Positions 17,642 through 27,820 of a stretch of DNA of 64,000 nucleotides are shown one piece after another. The stretch's first letter is position 1. Every line of letters begins with the position of its first letter. Origin of the DNA: an uncultured Spirochaetia bacterium (lineage in GTDB: Bacteria > Spirochaetota > Spirochaetia > CAKZLE01); contig CAKZLE010000020.1 of assembly GCA_937125225.1 (NCBI GenBank), positions 1 through 64,000 on the forward strand. The letters run 5' to 3'. Made by a program: the position numbers and the translations under genes. The notes below the pieces were generated by a model, which saw only the letters and a program-made list of their open reading frames with translations, ran no database searches and was not told the origin of the DNA.

Positions 17642-19465
17642 ATGTGTGGAATAGTAGGCTATTGTGGCCCAAGAGTTATCAGTGATATTCTCATAGAGGG
17701 ATTACGGCGATTAGAGTATCGAGGTTACGATTCTGCAGGTATCAGTATTACTGATGGTGATGAGTTCACTACGGTGAAGAAGAAGGGTAAGATCAAAGAT
17801 CTTGCAAGTGCGGTACCACAAGAGATCGATGGGCTAGCAGGTATAGGGCACACTCGTTGGGCAACTCATGGGGAGGTGACCGATACCAATGCGCACCCCC
17901 ACACAGATAACTCCGGTAAGGTCGTTATCGTCCATAATGGTATCATCGAGAACTATGAGGCATTGAAAAGCCGGTTGAAACAGAATGGTCATAGATTCAT
18001 GACACAGACAGACTCTGAGGTCATTGCACATCTGATCGCTGAACTCTATGCTGGAGATCTTGAAAAGGCTCTCCTAGAGGTCCTTCCTCTCCTGAAAGGT
18101 ACCTATGGTCTTGCAGTCATGCATCAAGATGAACCAGGTAAGATCGTAGGAGTCAGAAATGGATCCCCTCTTGTATTGGGTGTTGGTGAGGATGAGATGT
18201 TCTTAGCTTCCGATGTCACGGCGATACTGCAATATACCAGAGATGCTATCTATCTGAATGATGGTGATCTCGTATCTGTCACTAAAGATGGCTATAAGAC
18301 CTTCGATGTACATCATAATGAGGTCTCAAAGAATATAGAACAGATCAATTGGGAGATAAACCAGATCGAGAAAGATGGGTTTCCCCATTTTATGGAGAAA
18401 GAGATCTTCGAACAGGTAGAATCGATCAAACGTGCCTTCACTGGTCGATTGAATCGTGATAGTGCTACAGGTCATCTTGGTGGACTTGATATGGAACCAC
18501 GTGATCTTCTTACGGTTCAGCGAGTGAAGATCATAGCAGCTGGAACCTCCTACTATGCCAGTATCATCGGTGCCTATCTCATAGAGCGTATCGCAAGGAT
18601 ACCCGCGCAAGCGGAATTATCCTCTGAGGTGAGATATAAGAATCCTATCGTCGAACCGAATACGCTCTATTTTGCCGTATCACAATCGGGAGAGACAGCA
18701 GATACCCTCTATGCGATGAGAGAGCTTCAAAGAAAGGGTGCAAGGGTGCTCGGTCTCTGTAATGTGGTTGGTTCTACGATAGCAAGGGAGTCTGATGGAG
18801 GGGTATATCTCCATTCTGGTCCTGAGATCGCAGTAGCCTCGACTAAGGCGTTCACTTCACAGCTTACGATCTTCTATGTCTTCACCTTGATCCTAGCTAG
18901 AATACGGCATATGGGGGTAGAGGATGGGCTGGATTTCATCAATGCTCTAGAGAAGGTGCCTTCACAGATTGGTGAACTTCTCAAGAAGACTGAAGAACTC
19001 AAGACTCTGGCAAAGAAGTATTATACCTATGAGAACTTTCTCTTCTTAGGGCGAGGCCTCAACTATGCTGTAGCACTCGAAGGAGCCCTCAAATTGAAAG
19101 AGGTCTCATACATTCATGCAGAGGGGTATAGTGCTGCAGAGATCAAACACGGTCCGATCGCTCTTATCAATGAGAGCACACCTAGTCTCTTTATCGTCCC
19201 TGATGATGCTTTGAGAGAGAAAGTCATATCCAATATGAAAGAGGTCAAAGCGAGGAAAGGTAGATTGATAGCTTTCGCAGTAGAGGGAGATGATGAGGTG
19301 GCAAATATCGCAGATGATGTATTCTTCGTTCCCAAATCCCATGAATTGATGTATCCGTTCCTCATGGTCCTCCCTGCACAGGTCTTCGCATATTATTGTG
19401 CAATAGAGTTAGGTCGGAATGTGGATCAACCGAGAAACCTGGCAAAGAGCGTTACAGTGGAATAA
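17642..19465 (+). CDS. glmS: glutamine-fructose-6-phosphate aminotransferase (isomerizing)
   Basis: MCGIVGYCGPR N-terminus and SIS domains, C-terminal LAKSVTVE. Confidence 0.97.
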   Translation: MCGIVGYCGPRVISDILIEGLRRLEYRGYDSAGISITDGDEFTTVKKKGKIKDLASAVPQEIDGLAGIGHTRWATHGEVTDTNAHPHTDNSGKVVIVHNGIIENYEALKSRLKQNGHRFMTQTDSEVIAHLIAELYAGDLEKALLEVLPLLKGTYGLAVMHQDEPGKIVGVRNGSPLVLGVGEDEMFLASDVTAILQYTRDAIYLNDGDLVSVTKDGYKTFDVHHNEVSKNIEQINWEINQIEKDGFPHFMEKEIFEQVESIKRAFTGRLNRDSATGHLGGLDMEPRDLLTVQRVKIIAAGTSYYASIIGAYLIERIARIPAQAELSSEVRYKNPIVEPNTLYFAVSQSGETADTLYAMRELQRKGARVLGLCNVVGSTIARESDGGVYLHSGPEIAVASTKAFTSQLTIFYVFTLILARIRHMGVEDGLDFINALEKVPSQIGELLKKTEELKTLAKKYYTYENFLFLGRGLNYAVALEGALKLKEVSYIHAEGYSAAEIKHGPIALINESTPSLFIVPDDALREKVISNMKEVKARKGRLIAFAVEGDDEVANIADDVFFVPKSHELMYPFLMVLPAQVFAYYCAIELGRNVDQPRNLAKSVTVE

Positions 19466-19490
19466 AAGGCTTTTAAAAGACCCTCAAGAT

Positions 19491-19524
19491 ACCGTGCTTC
19501 ATTGATGTGAACACGGTTTTTTTT
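19491..19524 (+). terminator. rho-independent terminator after glmS
   Basis: ACCGTG-C-TTCA...TGAA-CACGGT followed by a T-run. Confidence 0.75.
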
Positions 19525-19623
19525 GATTTGGTCTTTACGCTCTGATGAATATGATGAGAATTGTTCTCAACTAGAATCTAATTGTGATATAATCAGGTAT
19601 ACCATAAGATGGAGGAAATGCTC

Positions 19624-20058
19624 ATGAAAAAAGAGAAAACGCTCTCACCAGTCTTCAGTAATCTGGCGAAAGCTGCCACTAAGCAACAAAGATATGAGGA
19701 GGCTGGTTTATTCAGTCAACTTGCTGAGCAGATGTATGTCGAGGTCCCTAAGAAGGGAAATCTCGATTCATTGAAAGATAGTATGATAAAAGATATAGAT
19801 ATTCACTATCCGGAAATTCGGAAAGCAGCTCAGGCCGTAGGAGATCGTGGAGCTCTTAGAGCGGTGACTTGGGGTGAGAAGGTGACAAAGATCCATAAGA
19901 GCCTCATTGCACGCTATGCATCCAAAGGAGATGCTATCATGGATGGTAATGAGATCTTTATCTGTGAAGCTTGTGGATTCATAGCTATTGCTCCCTCTCC
20001 ACCGAATAGATGTCCCATCTGCAAAGTAGACTCATCTCGATTCTCAAAAGTCAAATAG
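19624..20058 (+). CDS. rubrerythrin-like protein with C-terminal rubredoxin-type zinc/iron knuckle
   Basis: ICEACGFIAIAPSPPNRCPICK C-x2-C...C-x2-C. Confidence 0.75.
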   Translation: MKKEKTLSPVFSNLAKAATKQQRYEEAGLFSQLAEQMYVEVPKKGNLDSLKDSMIKDIDIHYPEIRKAAQAVGDRGALRAVTWGEKVTKIHKSLIARYASKGDAIMDGNEIFICEACGFIAIAPSPPNRCPICKVDSSRFSKVK

Positions 20059-20070
20059 GAGGTATATGAT

Positions 20071-20532
20071 ATGTATGCATCAAGAAATGGTAATCTCTGT
20101 ACAAAAGATTGTCTGTGCCTCTTCGTGTGCCCTACAGGGGCTACAGATACCGAAGATGGTCAGATCGATAAGAGTAGATGTCTCGATGGTTGTAGGCTTT
20201 GTGTAGATGCCTGCCCATCTCATGCGATCTATCTGGTATTCGAGAAATACCCTGAGCCGGCTCCCAAGGATCCAGAGGTGACAACAGCCTTGATGAACCT
20301 TTGTGAGGCGAAGTTCGGAGAAGAGGATACCTCTCTTTCTATAGCAGAATATACAGAGAATAGTATTGAAGCCCGAATCGCCCGAGCCCTGCAGAGATCA
20401 ACTAGGATACTAGCGGAGGATTGTGCTCGTGAGGGTGGATATATGACTCCTGATTGTAAGCCGACAAAAGAGCTTCTCGCTCAATTCCCAGACTCCCAAG
20501 CTGCGCGTAAACTTCTCGAACTGCTGAGATAG
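20071..20532 (+). CDS. 4Fe-4S ferredoxin-like protein
   Basis: CTKDCLCLFVCPTGA ... CLDGCRLCVDACPSHAI cysteine motifs. Confidence 0.85.
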   Translation: MYASRNGNLCTKDCLCLFVCPTGATDTEDGQIDKSRCLDGCRLCVDACPSHAIYLVFEKYPEPAPKDPEVTTALMNLCEAKFGEEDTSLSIAEYTENSIEARIARALQRSTRILAEDCAREGGYMTPDCKPTKELLAQFPDSQAARKLLELLR

Positions 20533-20553
20533 ATTCATCTCTTTTATGATGTG

Positions 20554-20580
20554 CTGCATGACCCTTCTGGGGTCATGCAG
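20554..20580. terminator. hairpin
   Basis: CTGCATGACCC-TTCTG-GGGTCATGCAG; weak T-run on + strand. Confidence 0.6.
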
Positions 20581-20728
20581 GATCATTATCCCCCAATACT
20601 TATAAGATCCCATAGCAATTCCTGATTTATTTCTACATCCAAGAATTATCTAGGTAAACTTGACTGGGAATAGTTTTATGATTAATATAAACCAAAAGTC
20701 TAGACCAGAAGTCTATTTGGAGGGACTC

Positions 20729-21613
20729 ATGAGAAAACGTGTCTGTATCATTACTGGGGCAAATTCAGGGATTGGGAAAGCTGCGGCAGCTCAGATTATG
20801 GATGAAGGTGTTCATGTGATCATGGCTTGTAGGAATAAAGAGCGGGGAAGTTCTGCCCTTCAGGAGCTTCTCACGGTTCACACCGAGAGATCTGGAGAAC
20901 TCATGCTCGTAGATATGGGTGAACAGAACTCTATAAGGACCTTTGCAGAGAAAGTCAAAGATTCGTATCCCATTATTGATGTGATCATCCATAACGCAGC
21001 CTCTTTCGATATATCCCAAAAGAGCCCGATAAAGACATCTGATGGGATAGAGAGTATCTGGGCTACAGATCATATCGGCCCTGTGCTTCTGACTGAATTA
21101 CTCTTGCAAAATATCAAGGCATCTGATGATGGGAGGATCATTACTGTAGCATCTAAGGGTTTGATCATCAAACCCCGTCTGAAGATAGACCTAGAAGACC
21201 CCGAGTTCAAGAATAGACGTTTCTCTGTATCGAATGCCTATTACCAGGCAAAGAGAGCACAGATTATCTATACCTATTATCTCTCAGAACAATTGAAGGG
21301 TACTCATGTCACGACACATTGCATCCGTGTGACCAATGTGAAGATTGATATCTCCCGGTATCCTGATGTGAGTGGCTTTATGAGATGGCTCTATAGCATG
21401 AAATCAAAGAAATCCATCACACCGGAAGCGATGGCTAAGGTCTATACCCATGCTGCGATCTCCCCTGAAATGAAGGGGTGTACTGGATCATATATCGATG
21501 AACAAAAACGTGAGGTCCGATCGGTACCTTATACGTATGATACAGATGTACAGAAGCAGGTCATGCAGTTGACCTCAACCTATGCTCCAGAGTTGAAGAA
21601 GTTGATAGGATGA
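20729..21613 (+). CDS. short-chain dehydrogenase/reductase
   Basis: CIITGANSGIGKAAAAQI Rossmann motif; YYQAKRAQ catalytic YxxxK; start with GGAGG SD at 20729. Confidence 0.9.
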   Translation: MRKRVCIITGANSGIGKAAAAQIMDEGVHVIMACRNKERGSSALQELLTVHTERSGELMLVDMGEQNSIRTFAEKVKDSYPIIDVIIHNAASFDISQKSPIKTSDGIESIWATDHIGPVLLTELLLQNIKASDDGRIITVASKGLIIKPRLKIDLEDPEFKNRRFSVSNAYYQAKRAQIIYTYYLSEQLKGTHVTTHCIRVTNVKIDISRYPDVSGFMRWLYSMKSKKSITPEAMAKVYTHAAISPEMKGCTGSYIDEQKREVRSVPYTYDTDVQKQVMQLTSTYAPELKKLIG

Positions 21614-22206
21614 GTAGACGAGTCTCCATAGATGAGAAGAGGCTACTAGAGATAGCTCTTGGTGAGTTCGCTTCAAAATCATTCGATGAGGTGTCGGTTA
21701 ACAGGATCATTGAAAGGGCTCAGATCAGTAAAGGGTCCTTCTATTATCGATTCTCAGATAAATATGAGCTATATGTGACCCTTCTTAAATTGGCTGCAGA
21801 TGCCAAATGGGAGTATATATCACAGAATGTCACCATCCCCGATGATCGAGATCTCTTTTCACTCTTCTCGATTCAGGCTGAGGCAGGTTTCGCATTTGCT
21901 CAAGAGTATCCTGAATATGCTGACTTAGCCATTCGCTTCAACTTGGAGAGAGGGTCTCAACAGTATGAGAAGGCAAAGACTGAACTCTATTCAGCTGATA
22001 ATTCTGGACTAGAGAAGATGATAGATACTGCTTATGAAGCTGGTGAATTCTCTAATCAGTATTCAAAGCCCTTCGTAAAATCTCTGATCTCATTTCTGTT
22101 CTCATCTTTTGACCAAATGTTTCAGGATTCAAAAGAGGACCCTCAAGTACTTATAGAACAACTGATCAGATGTATGAAGTATGGCCTATCAAAGGATAGG
22201 CCATAG
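21610..22206 (+). CDS. TetR/AcrR family regulator
   Basis: LLEIALGEFASKSFDEVSVNRIIERAQISKGSFYYRFSDKYELY HTH; overlaps the SDR stop by 4 bp. Confidence 0.92.
   Translation: MSRRVSIDEKRLLEIALGEFASKSFDEVSVNRIIERAQISKGSFYYRFSDKYELYVTLLKLAADAKWEYISQNVTIPDDRDLFSLFSIQAEAGFAFAQEYPEYADLAIRFNLERGSQQYEKAKTELYSADNSGLEKMIDTAYEAGEFSNQYSKPFVKSLISFLFSSFDQMFQDSKEDPQVLIEQLIRCMKYGLSKDRP
22181..22204. terminator. hairpin at convergent gene ends
   Basis: ATGGCCTATC-AAAG-GATAGGCCAT, overlapping the TetR stop codon. Confidence 0.55.
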
Positions 22207-22227
22207 ATCTTACTTTATCGTTATAAG

Positions 22228-23577
22228 TTACTCTTTATGAGGATTAAGGGAGCCTGTCGGTATGTTCAGTGTGAAGATAGAACCTTCACCTAAAACTGAT
22301 TCGATGGAGATAGTACCTCCTAGATCCTTTGCGTTCTCTCTTGCTATATAGAGTCCTATACCCTCACCCGAGATGTTCTTAGTCTTCTCTGCCCGATAAT
22401 ATGCCTGAAAGATCTTCTCGAGATCCTCTTCTGAGATGCCTACACCAGTATCCTTGATAGATATACTTATCTGATTCTCATCTACAGTATAGGAGATAGA
22501 GACTCTCCCATCTCTCTGAGTATACTTATAGGCATTAGTCAAGAGATTGTAGAGGATCTGATTGAGCTTATGTTTATCTGTATGGAGTTCTACTTTCTGA
22601 TTCAGTTCCAGCTCTAGCTGTATGTTCTTCTTTTTGAATTGAAATGTGAGTCCGTTATGGATCTGTCTGATGAAGTGGGTGAAATCGAATTCCTCAATGA
22701 CTAGTTCCTGAACCTCTTTCTCCTCATCGATCATTTCACTCATATTTGAGATGACCGCTGTCACCTGTTCTATCTGATTGATCAGGGTTTTCATCTCTTC
22801 AGGTGTCGCCTCCATCAATCCCTCTTCTATACCTTCGAGATGAATCTGAAGCACGGTTAGCGGCGTCCTGCTCTGATGTACGAGTTCATCGAGTAGAGCC
22901 TTCCTGCTCTGCTGTTTCATCTTGAGTCTGGAATTATAGTCATACAGGATATCTCTGATCATATTGATTTCAAGAATATTGGTATTAGCAGGTATCGAAG
23001 AGTCTCCAACCTGAAGTTCATTAGCTAGTTCCGCTGTTTTTCTTAAAGCTGTTGTCATCTTGGTACTTACCATATATCCGATAATGAGGGTGATCAGGAG
23101 GGCCACACCGATGGCGATCAGAGCGTTTGTCATGAGTTCGCTGTCAAAGAATCTGTTGATAGATAGGGCTTCTGGTGGCCCTGCCTTAGTAATCCTAATA
23201 GTCCCGAGAAGAGTGTTCCCATCATAAATAGAGATCTCTTGTATCTCAGGTTTCCCATCGAATCCCTTTTGAAGTTCAGGGAGCTGTTTTTCCTCGATAT
23301 TCTGGATCTCTCCCTCAGCTGAGAGAATCTCCAACCTGAATATAGGATCCTGAAGGTGAGCATGTAGGACCCGCTGAATTTCTGAATACTGAGAATCAGG
23401 CTGGCTCAGGAGCTGCTCAATGGAGTTTGTCATTTCAATGATATTGTTATCATATCTATCATTGATCACATCTTTATAGGACTTTCTCGTAAGTCCAGTA
23501 AACAGGATAGAGCTGATAAGGACCGACATCACGACGATGCAGGACAGAGCGATCAGCCAGTGTTTTCTAATAGTCAT
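22228..23577 (-). CDS. membrane sensor histidine kinase
   Basis: Two TM segments, HQSRTPLTVL H-box, NQILYNLLTNAYKYT N-box, DTGVGI, GEGIGLYIAREN G-boxes. Confidence 0.92.
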   Translation of the reverse strand: MTIRKHWLIALSCIVVMSVLISSILFTGLTRKSYKDVINDRYDNNIIEMTNSIEQLLSQPDSQYSEIQRVLHAHLQDPIFRLEILSAEGEIQNIEEKQLPELQKGFDGKPEIQEISIYDGNTLLGTIRITKAGPPEALSINRFFDSELMTNALIAIGVALLITLIIGYMVSTKMTTALRKTAELANELQVGDSSIPANTNILEINMIRDILYDYNSRLKMKQQSRKALLDELVHQSRTPLTVLQIHLEGIEEGLMEATPEEMKTLINQIEQVTAVISNMSEMIDEEKEVQELVIEEFDFTHFIRQIHNGLTFQFKKKNIQLELELNQKVELHTDKHKLNQILYNLLTNAYKYTQRDGRVSISYTVDENQISISIKDTGVGISEEDLEKIFQAYYRAEKTKNISGEGIGLYIARENAKDLGGTISIESVLGEGSIFTLNIPTGSLNPHKE

Positions 23578-23821
23578 TGTTTCTCTCCAGAGACGTTATC
23601 CTTAAAAAAAGCATATGGGAATATACCATAGGAAGTGGTAAGAATCATCATCAGAGCAGGTGAATTTACCTACTATTTACATGTAACTGAATTGTTTACA
23701 AAGCCTCAGATTTATAGAAGGCAGTTATCAGGCAATTAGATGGCTCTTATCAGATAGGCAATAGTTGCATTGCTTTCCTAAAGTAGGTACAATCACTCAT
23801 CTTCAACTTTCGGAGGGGAGT

Positions 23822-25192
23822 ATGGCAAAGCTCTGGCAAAAAGACTATTCACTCGATTCACTGATCGAATCATATACGGTAGGAAATGATTATCTACTAG
23901 ATGTAGAACTCGTAGCGGCTGACTGCTTCGCAAGTGCAGCACATGCGACGATGCTCGAATCGATCGACATCCTCAAACCGGAAGAGCTTAAGACGTTGAA
24001 AGCAGGTCTTCAGGCTGTCTTGACAGATGTATCCTTTGAGATCCGGAAAGAAGATGAAGACTGTCATACGGCTATCGAACAATATCTGACAGAGTATGCC
24101 GGGGAGTCTGGAAAGAAGATCCATACCGGGAGAAGTCGAAACGATCAGGTTCAGACAGCTTTGCGTATCTGGATGAGAGACTTTCTCATATCTATGATCG
24201 GAGCAAGTACCGCTCTCGTGAAGGTCATGTCTGATTTTGCAGAGACCCATTCACAGGTTCCCATGCCGGGAAGGACTCATATGCAAGTAGCTATGCCCTC
24301 CTCAATAGGGTTGTGGGCTGCAAGTTATGCAGAAGAACTCTTTGATGAATCAGAACATCTTGCCAATGTCCTCAATCTTATCGACCAGTCTCCACTAGGT
24401 GCTGCAGCAAGCTACGGCGTACCTCTCCCCCTAGATAGAGAGATGACTGCTGAGCTCATGGGCTTTTACAAAGTCCAGAATAATGTTCTGTATGCGAACA
24501 ACTCGAGAGGGAAGTTCGAAGCGATCATAGTGGATGCCCTTGATTATATAACCCTCACCCTTAGTAAGATCGCTCAGGACCTCATACTCTATTCAATGCC
24601 AGAGTTTGGCTATTTTAGTCTTCCTGCTAGACTCTGTACTGGGTCGAGTATCATGCCTCAGAAAAAGAACCCCGATGGTCTCGAGTTGACAAGGTCTAAG
24701 TCGGCGATCGTCTCAGCTTGCTCTGTACAGATCAAGAATATCATACGATCATTACCTTCTGGGTATAACAGAGACTTCCAAGATACCAAGGACCCTCTCA
24801 TGAGAGCCGCTCACGCTGCTTTCGAGTCTGTTCAGGTGATGAAGCTCACCTTCACAGAACTTGTGGTGAACAGGGAGATTCTGATGAACTCCTATATCCC
24901 TGAGATATATGCGACCGATAAGGCTCTTGACCTTGTTGCTTCAGGTATGAGCTTCAGGAATGCCTACCGTGAGGTCGGGTTGAATCTTGAGGATGTTGCT
25001 CAGATGGATCCTCTTGAGACTTTGAAGAACAGGACTTCCACCGGCACCCCCGGGAATCTAAGGTTAGATAAACTCGATCGGGAGATCTCCCTCATGAATG
25101 AACTTATCGAGCAAAAGAAAAGCCATGTACAGCAAGCTGTACATGACCTGTTCCCTGAGCTCGATGAACTCCGGTTCTTCCTCGTAGAGTAG
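23822..25192 (+). CDS. argH: argininosuccinate lyase
   Basis: GRSRNDQVQTALRIWMRD; GSSIMPQKKNPDGLEL signature; start at ATG 23822 after GGAGGGGAGT. Confidence 0.96.
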   Translation: MAKLWQKDYSLDSLIESYTVGNDYLLDVELVAADCFASAAHATMLESIDILKPEELKTLKAGLQAVLTDVSFEIRKEDEDCHTAIEQYLTEYAGESGKKIHTGRSRNDQVQTALRIWMRDFLISMIGASTALVKVMSDFAETHSQVPMPGRTHMQVAMPSSIGLWAASYAEELFDESEHLANVLNLIDQSPLGAAASYGVPLPLDREMTAELMGFYKVQNNVLYANNSRGKFEAIIVDALDYITLTLSKIAQDLILYSMPEFGYFSLPARLCTGSSIMPQKKNPDGLELTRSKSAIVSACSVQIKNIIRSLPSGYNRDFQDTKDPLMRAAHAAFESVQVMKLTFTELVVNREILMNSYIPEIYATDKALDLVASGMSFRNAYREVGLNLEDVAQMDPLETLKNRTSTGTPGNLRLDKLDREISLMNELIEQKKSHVQQAVHDLFPELDELRFFLVE

Positions 25193-25199
25193 TGTTTCT

Positions 25200-26888
25200 C
25201 TAGGTAGGTTCTATCATATAGAGTGATTCAGCGATATTAATACAGTAGTCTCCGATATGCTCGAGATGTCTTACCTTGTCGAGCAGGAGAAGTTCCGTCT
25301 TGACATGTGCTCCACCCTTGAGGTCATTCTGAGCCAATACTCTCATGCTGTTTCGCATCGCATTGACTTTAGCTTCGAACTCATTGGCTACCTGTAGGTC
25401 TGTATTGGTGATCCTCTGATCAAGATGATCTCTGGTGAAATCAATGAAATCCTGTACAAGTTGCTGATATTCTTCGAGTTTCAGATGAGCAGCCTCTGTG
25501 AAATGATAACCATGTTCATATCTTCTCTCTGAGAGGATGATCAGGTTGTAACAACTATCTCCGATACTCTCAAGCTCATTGATGATTCGTACAAAGCAAT
25601 TGATCTCTTTCGCACTATGTGGATTAAGATTCTCCTTTGCAATATCAACGAGGAATTGAGAAAGTTGTTCCTGCATCTGGTCGGTATATTCCTCAAGTTG
25701 TTTGAGTTTCTTGACCTCTTTGCTCATCTCCACATCCGGGTTCCTAAAGACTTCTCGGAAGGTAGAGAACATATCTGAAGCGACCTCTGCCATTCTCACG
25801 ACCTCTTCACGGACCGTGATCAGATAGAGTTCTGGAGTATCCTGGATACCTGATTGGAGATATTTGAACTGATACACTTCTCCCTCTTCGAGTTCGTCTC
25901 CCTTCTTTGGGACGACCTTCTCAACGAATGCAGCGAACTGATTGATGATCGGTATGAATAGTAATGTATTGATCACATTGAAGACTGTATGGAACATCGC
26001 AAGATGTGCAGGGAGGTTCTCAGCATTCGCAACACCATAGACCTCTCCAGGAACAAGGAAGTCTGTGAGTCTCAGGAATGGGGTGAATAGGATCATGACC
26101 CATATAGTACCGAGAACATTGAATAGGATATGGGCTCGTGATGCCCGTTTTGCTACCGTACTCGTCCCGATCGATGCGAGGAATGCAGTGACCGTCGTTC
26201 CGATGTTCTGTCCTAAGACAAGTGCTGCTGCTGCAGGGAAGTCGATCCAACCTGAGTAGGCCATAGTGAGTGTGATGGCCATTGCTGCAGAAGATGACTG
26301 GACGATGATCGTTATGATGACACCGATAGCAACGAAGAGGAACATGCTGACAACACCGCTCTGACTGAACTGCTGGATGAATTCTAGGATCTGAGGATGC
26401 TGATTGATATCAGGTACAGCATCTTTTAAGAATCCAAGTCCCAAAAAGAGTAGGCCGAAACCGATAAGGACCTCGCCTATATCTTTGTGTTTGAGCTTCT
26501 TAATGAAGAGGAAGGGAAATCCAAAAGCGATAGCTGGAATGGCTAATGCTGTCACTTTGATCTTGAATCCCAGTAGTGCGACGATCCAACCAGTGATGGT
26601 GGTACCGATATTCGCTCCGAGTATGACTCCGATAGCCTGAGTCAGATTCATCAGCCCTGCATTCACAAAACTTACGATCATGACCGTAGTGGCCGAAGAT
26701 GATTGAATGATAGCTGTGATAGCTAATCCCGTGAAGACTGCCGCAAATCGATTTCCAGTCATGAACTTGAGAATCGATTTCATTCTATCTCCGGCAGATT
26801 TCTGTATACCCTCACTCATGACCTTCATCCCATAGAGGAAGAGGCCGAGGCTGCCGACGATCTGTAGTATTTGTCCTAATATATTCAT
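25200..26888 (-). CDS. Na/Pi cotransporter family protein with PhoU-like C-terminus
   Basis: Duplicated QSSSATTVMIVSFVNAGLM / QSSSAAMAITLTMAYSG motifs; GANIGTT repeats. Confidence 0.93.
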   Translation of the reverse strand: MNILGQILQIVGSLGLFLYGMKVMSEGIQKSAGDRMKSILKFMTGNRFAAVFTGLAITAIIQSSSATTVMIVSFVNAGLMNLTQAIGVILGANIGTTITGWIVALLGFKIKVTALAIPAIAFGFPFLFIKKLKHKDIGEVLIGFGLLFLGLGFLKDAVPDINQHPQILEFIQQFSQSGVVSMFLFVAIGVIITIIVQSSSAAMAITLTMAYSGWIDFPAAAALVLGQNIGTTVTAFLASIGTSTVAKRASRAHILFNVLGTIWVMILFTPFLRLTDFLVPGEVYGVANAENLPAHLAMFHTVFNVINTLLFIPIINQFAAFVEKVVPKKGDELEEGEVYQFKYLQSGIQDTPELYLITVREEVVRMAEVASDMFSTFREVFRNPDVEMSKEVKKLKQLEEYTDQMQEQLSQFLVDIAKENLNPHSAKEINCFVRIINELESIGDSCYNLIILSERRYEHGYHFTEAAHLKLEEYQQLVQDFIDFTRDHLDQRITNTDLQVANEFEAKVNAMRNSMRVLAQNDLKGGAHVKTELLLLDKVRHLEHIGDYCINIAESLYMIEPT

Positions 26889-26992
26889 GTTCGAATGTTA
26901 GCAACTGATAAGGATTATGTAAATATGGTTAAGGGATTATAAGAAGAGTATGATGAAAATTAACACAATTCTCATAATCCTCTATCGAGCAG

Positions 26993-27820
26993 TCAGCTCC
27001 TTCTCGTCCTATCGATCATTCCTCTGATGATAAGTCCAATGAAAGTAACAAGATAGGGGAATCCTACAAAGAGAGAAGATGGAAGGTCGAATGTACCCTG
27101 TGCCAGATTAGCCAGAACTTCTGCGATCGCAAAGAACAGGACCGCATAAATAAGTCCAGTAGCCTTCTGATTTCCTAGATATATGGCAGCTAGTGCAAGC
27201 CAGCCTTTTCCCGATGAGATATTCGGGACATAGGCATGAACTGTCAGCGTGAGCATCGCTCCAGAGAGACCACACATAAACCCTGAGAAGAGGAAGGTAA
27301 GCACCTGTACCCGTGAGGGGTTGCCCCCACGTACCTCCAATGCTCGCCTGTTTAGTCCAGTAGCCCTTACGAGGAGTCCCGCTTGAGTGTTTTTGAGGAG
27401 ATAGATCGATATGAGATAGATCATACATGAGAGGAAGAGAAAACCCAAGACGAGAGTCTCTGTGGTTACGATCGTACTCGTGATCTGTAATACACCCCCT
27501 GTCAGGAATACTCGCTTCGAGATCAGAGTGATGACTCCGGGGATCAAAAGATTCATTGCGAGACCTGTGATGAAGATATTCCCTTTGAACCTCATGGTGA
27601 GGCCAGCAAAGCCTGCACTGAGCAGGCCTGTGAGCACGGCCGCCATTATAACGGCGATGAATATCGAATCCAGGAAGTAGATGAAGATGAAAGTGATGAA
27701 GGCACCACAGAGGATGAGTCCCTCGATCGCTATATTCAGTATACCAGCCTTATCGGTAAGATACCCACCAAGTGCTGCAAGAAAGATGGGAAGACTGTAG
27801 ATCATCAGTGACTGTATCAT
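26993..27820 (-). CDS. rfuD: riboflavin ABC transporter permease (BMP-type, RfuD-like)
   Basis: BMP-type permease (TDKAGILNIAIEGLILCGAF); last gene of FMN-riboswitch-headed operon. Confidence 0.75.
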   Translation of the reverse strand: MIQSLMIYSLPIFLAALGGYLTDKAGILNIAIEGLILCGAFITFIFIYFLDSIFIAVIMAAVLTGLLSAGFAGLTMRFKGNIFITGLAMNLLIPGVITLISKRVFLTGGVLQITSTIVTTETLVLGFLFLSCMIYLISIYLLKNTQAGLLVRATGLNRRALEVRGGNPSRVQVLTFLFSGFMCGLSGAMLTLTVHAYVPNISSGKGWLALAAIYLGNQKATGLIYAVLFFAIAEVLANLAQGTFDLPSSLFVGFPYLVTFIGLIIRGMIDRTRRS

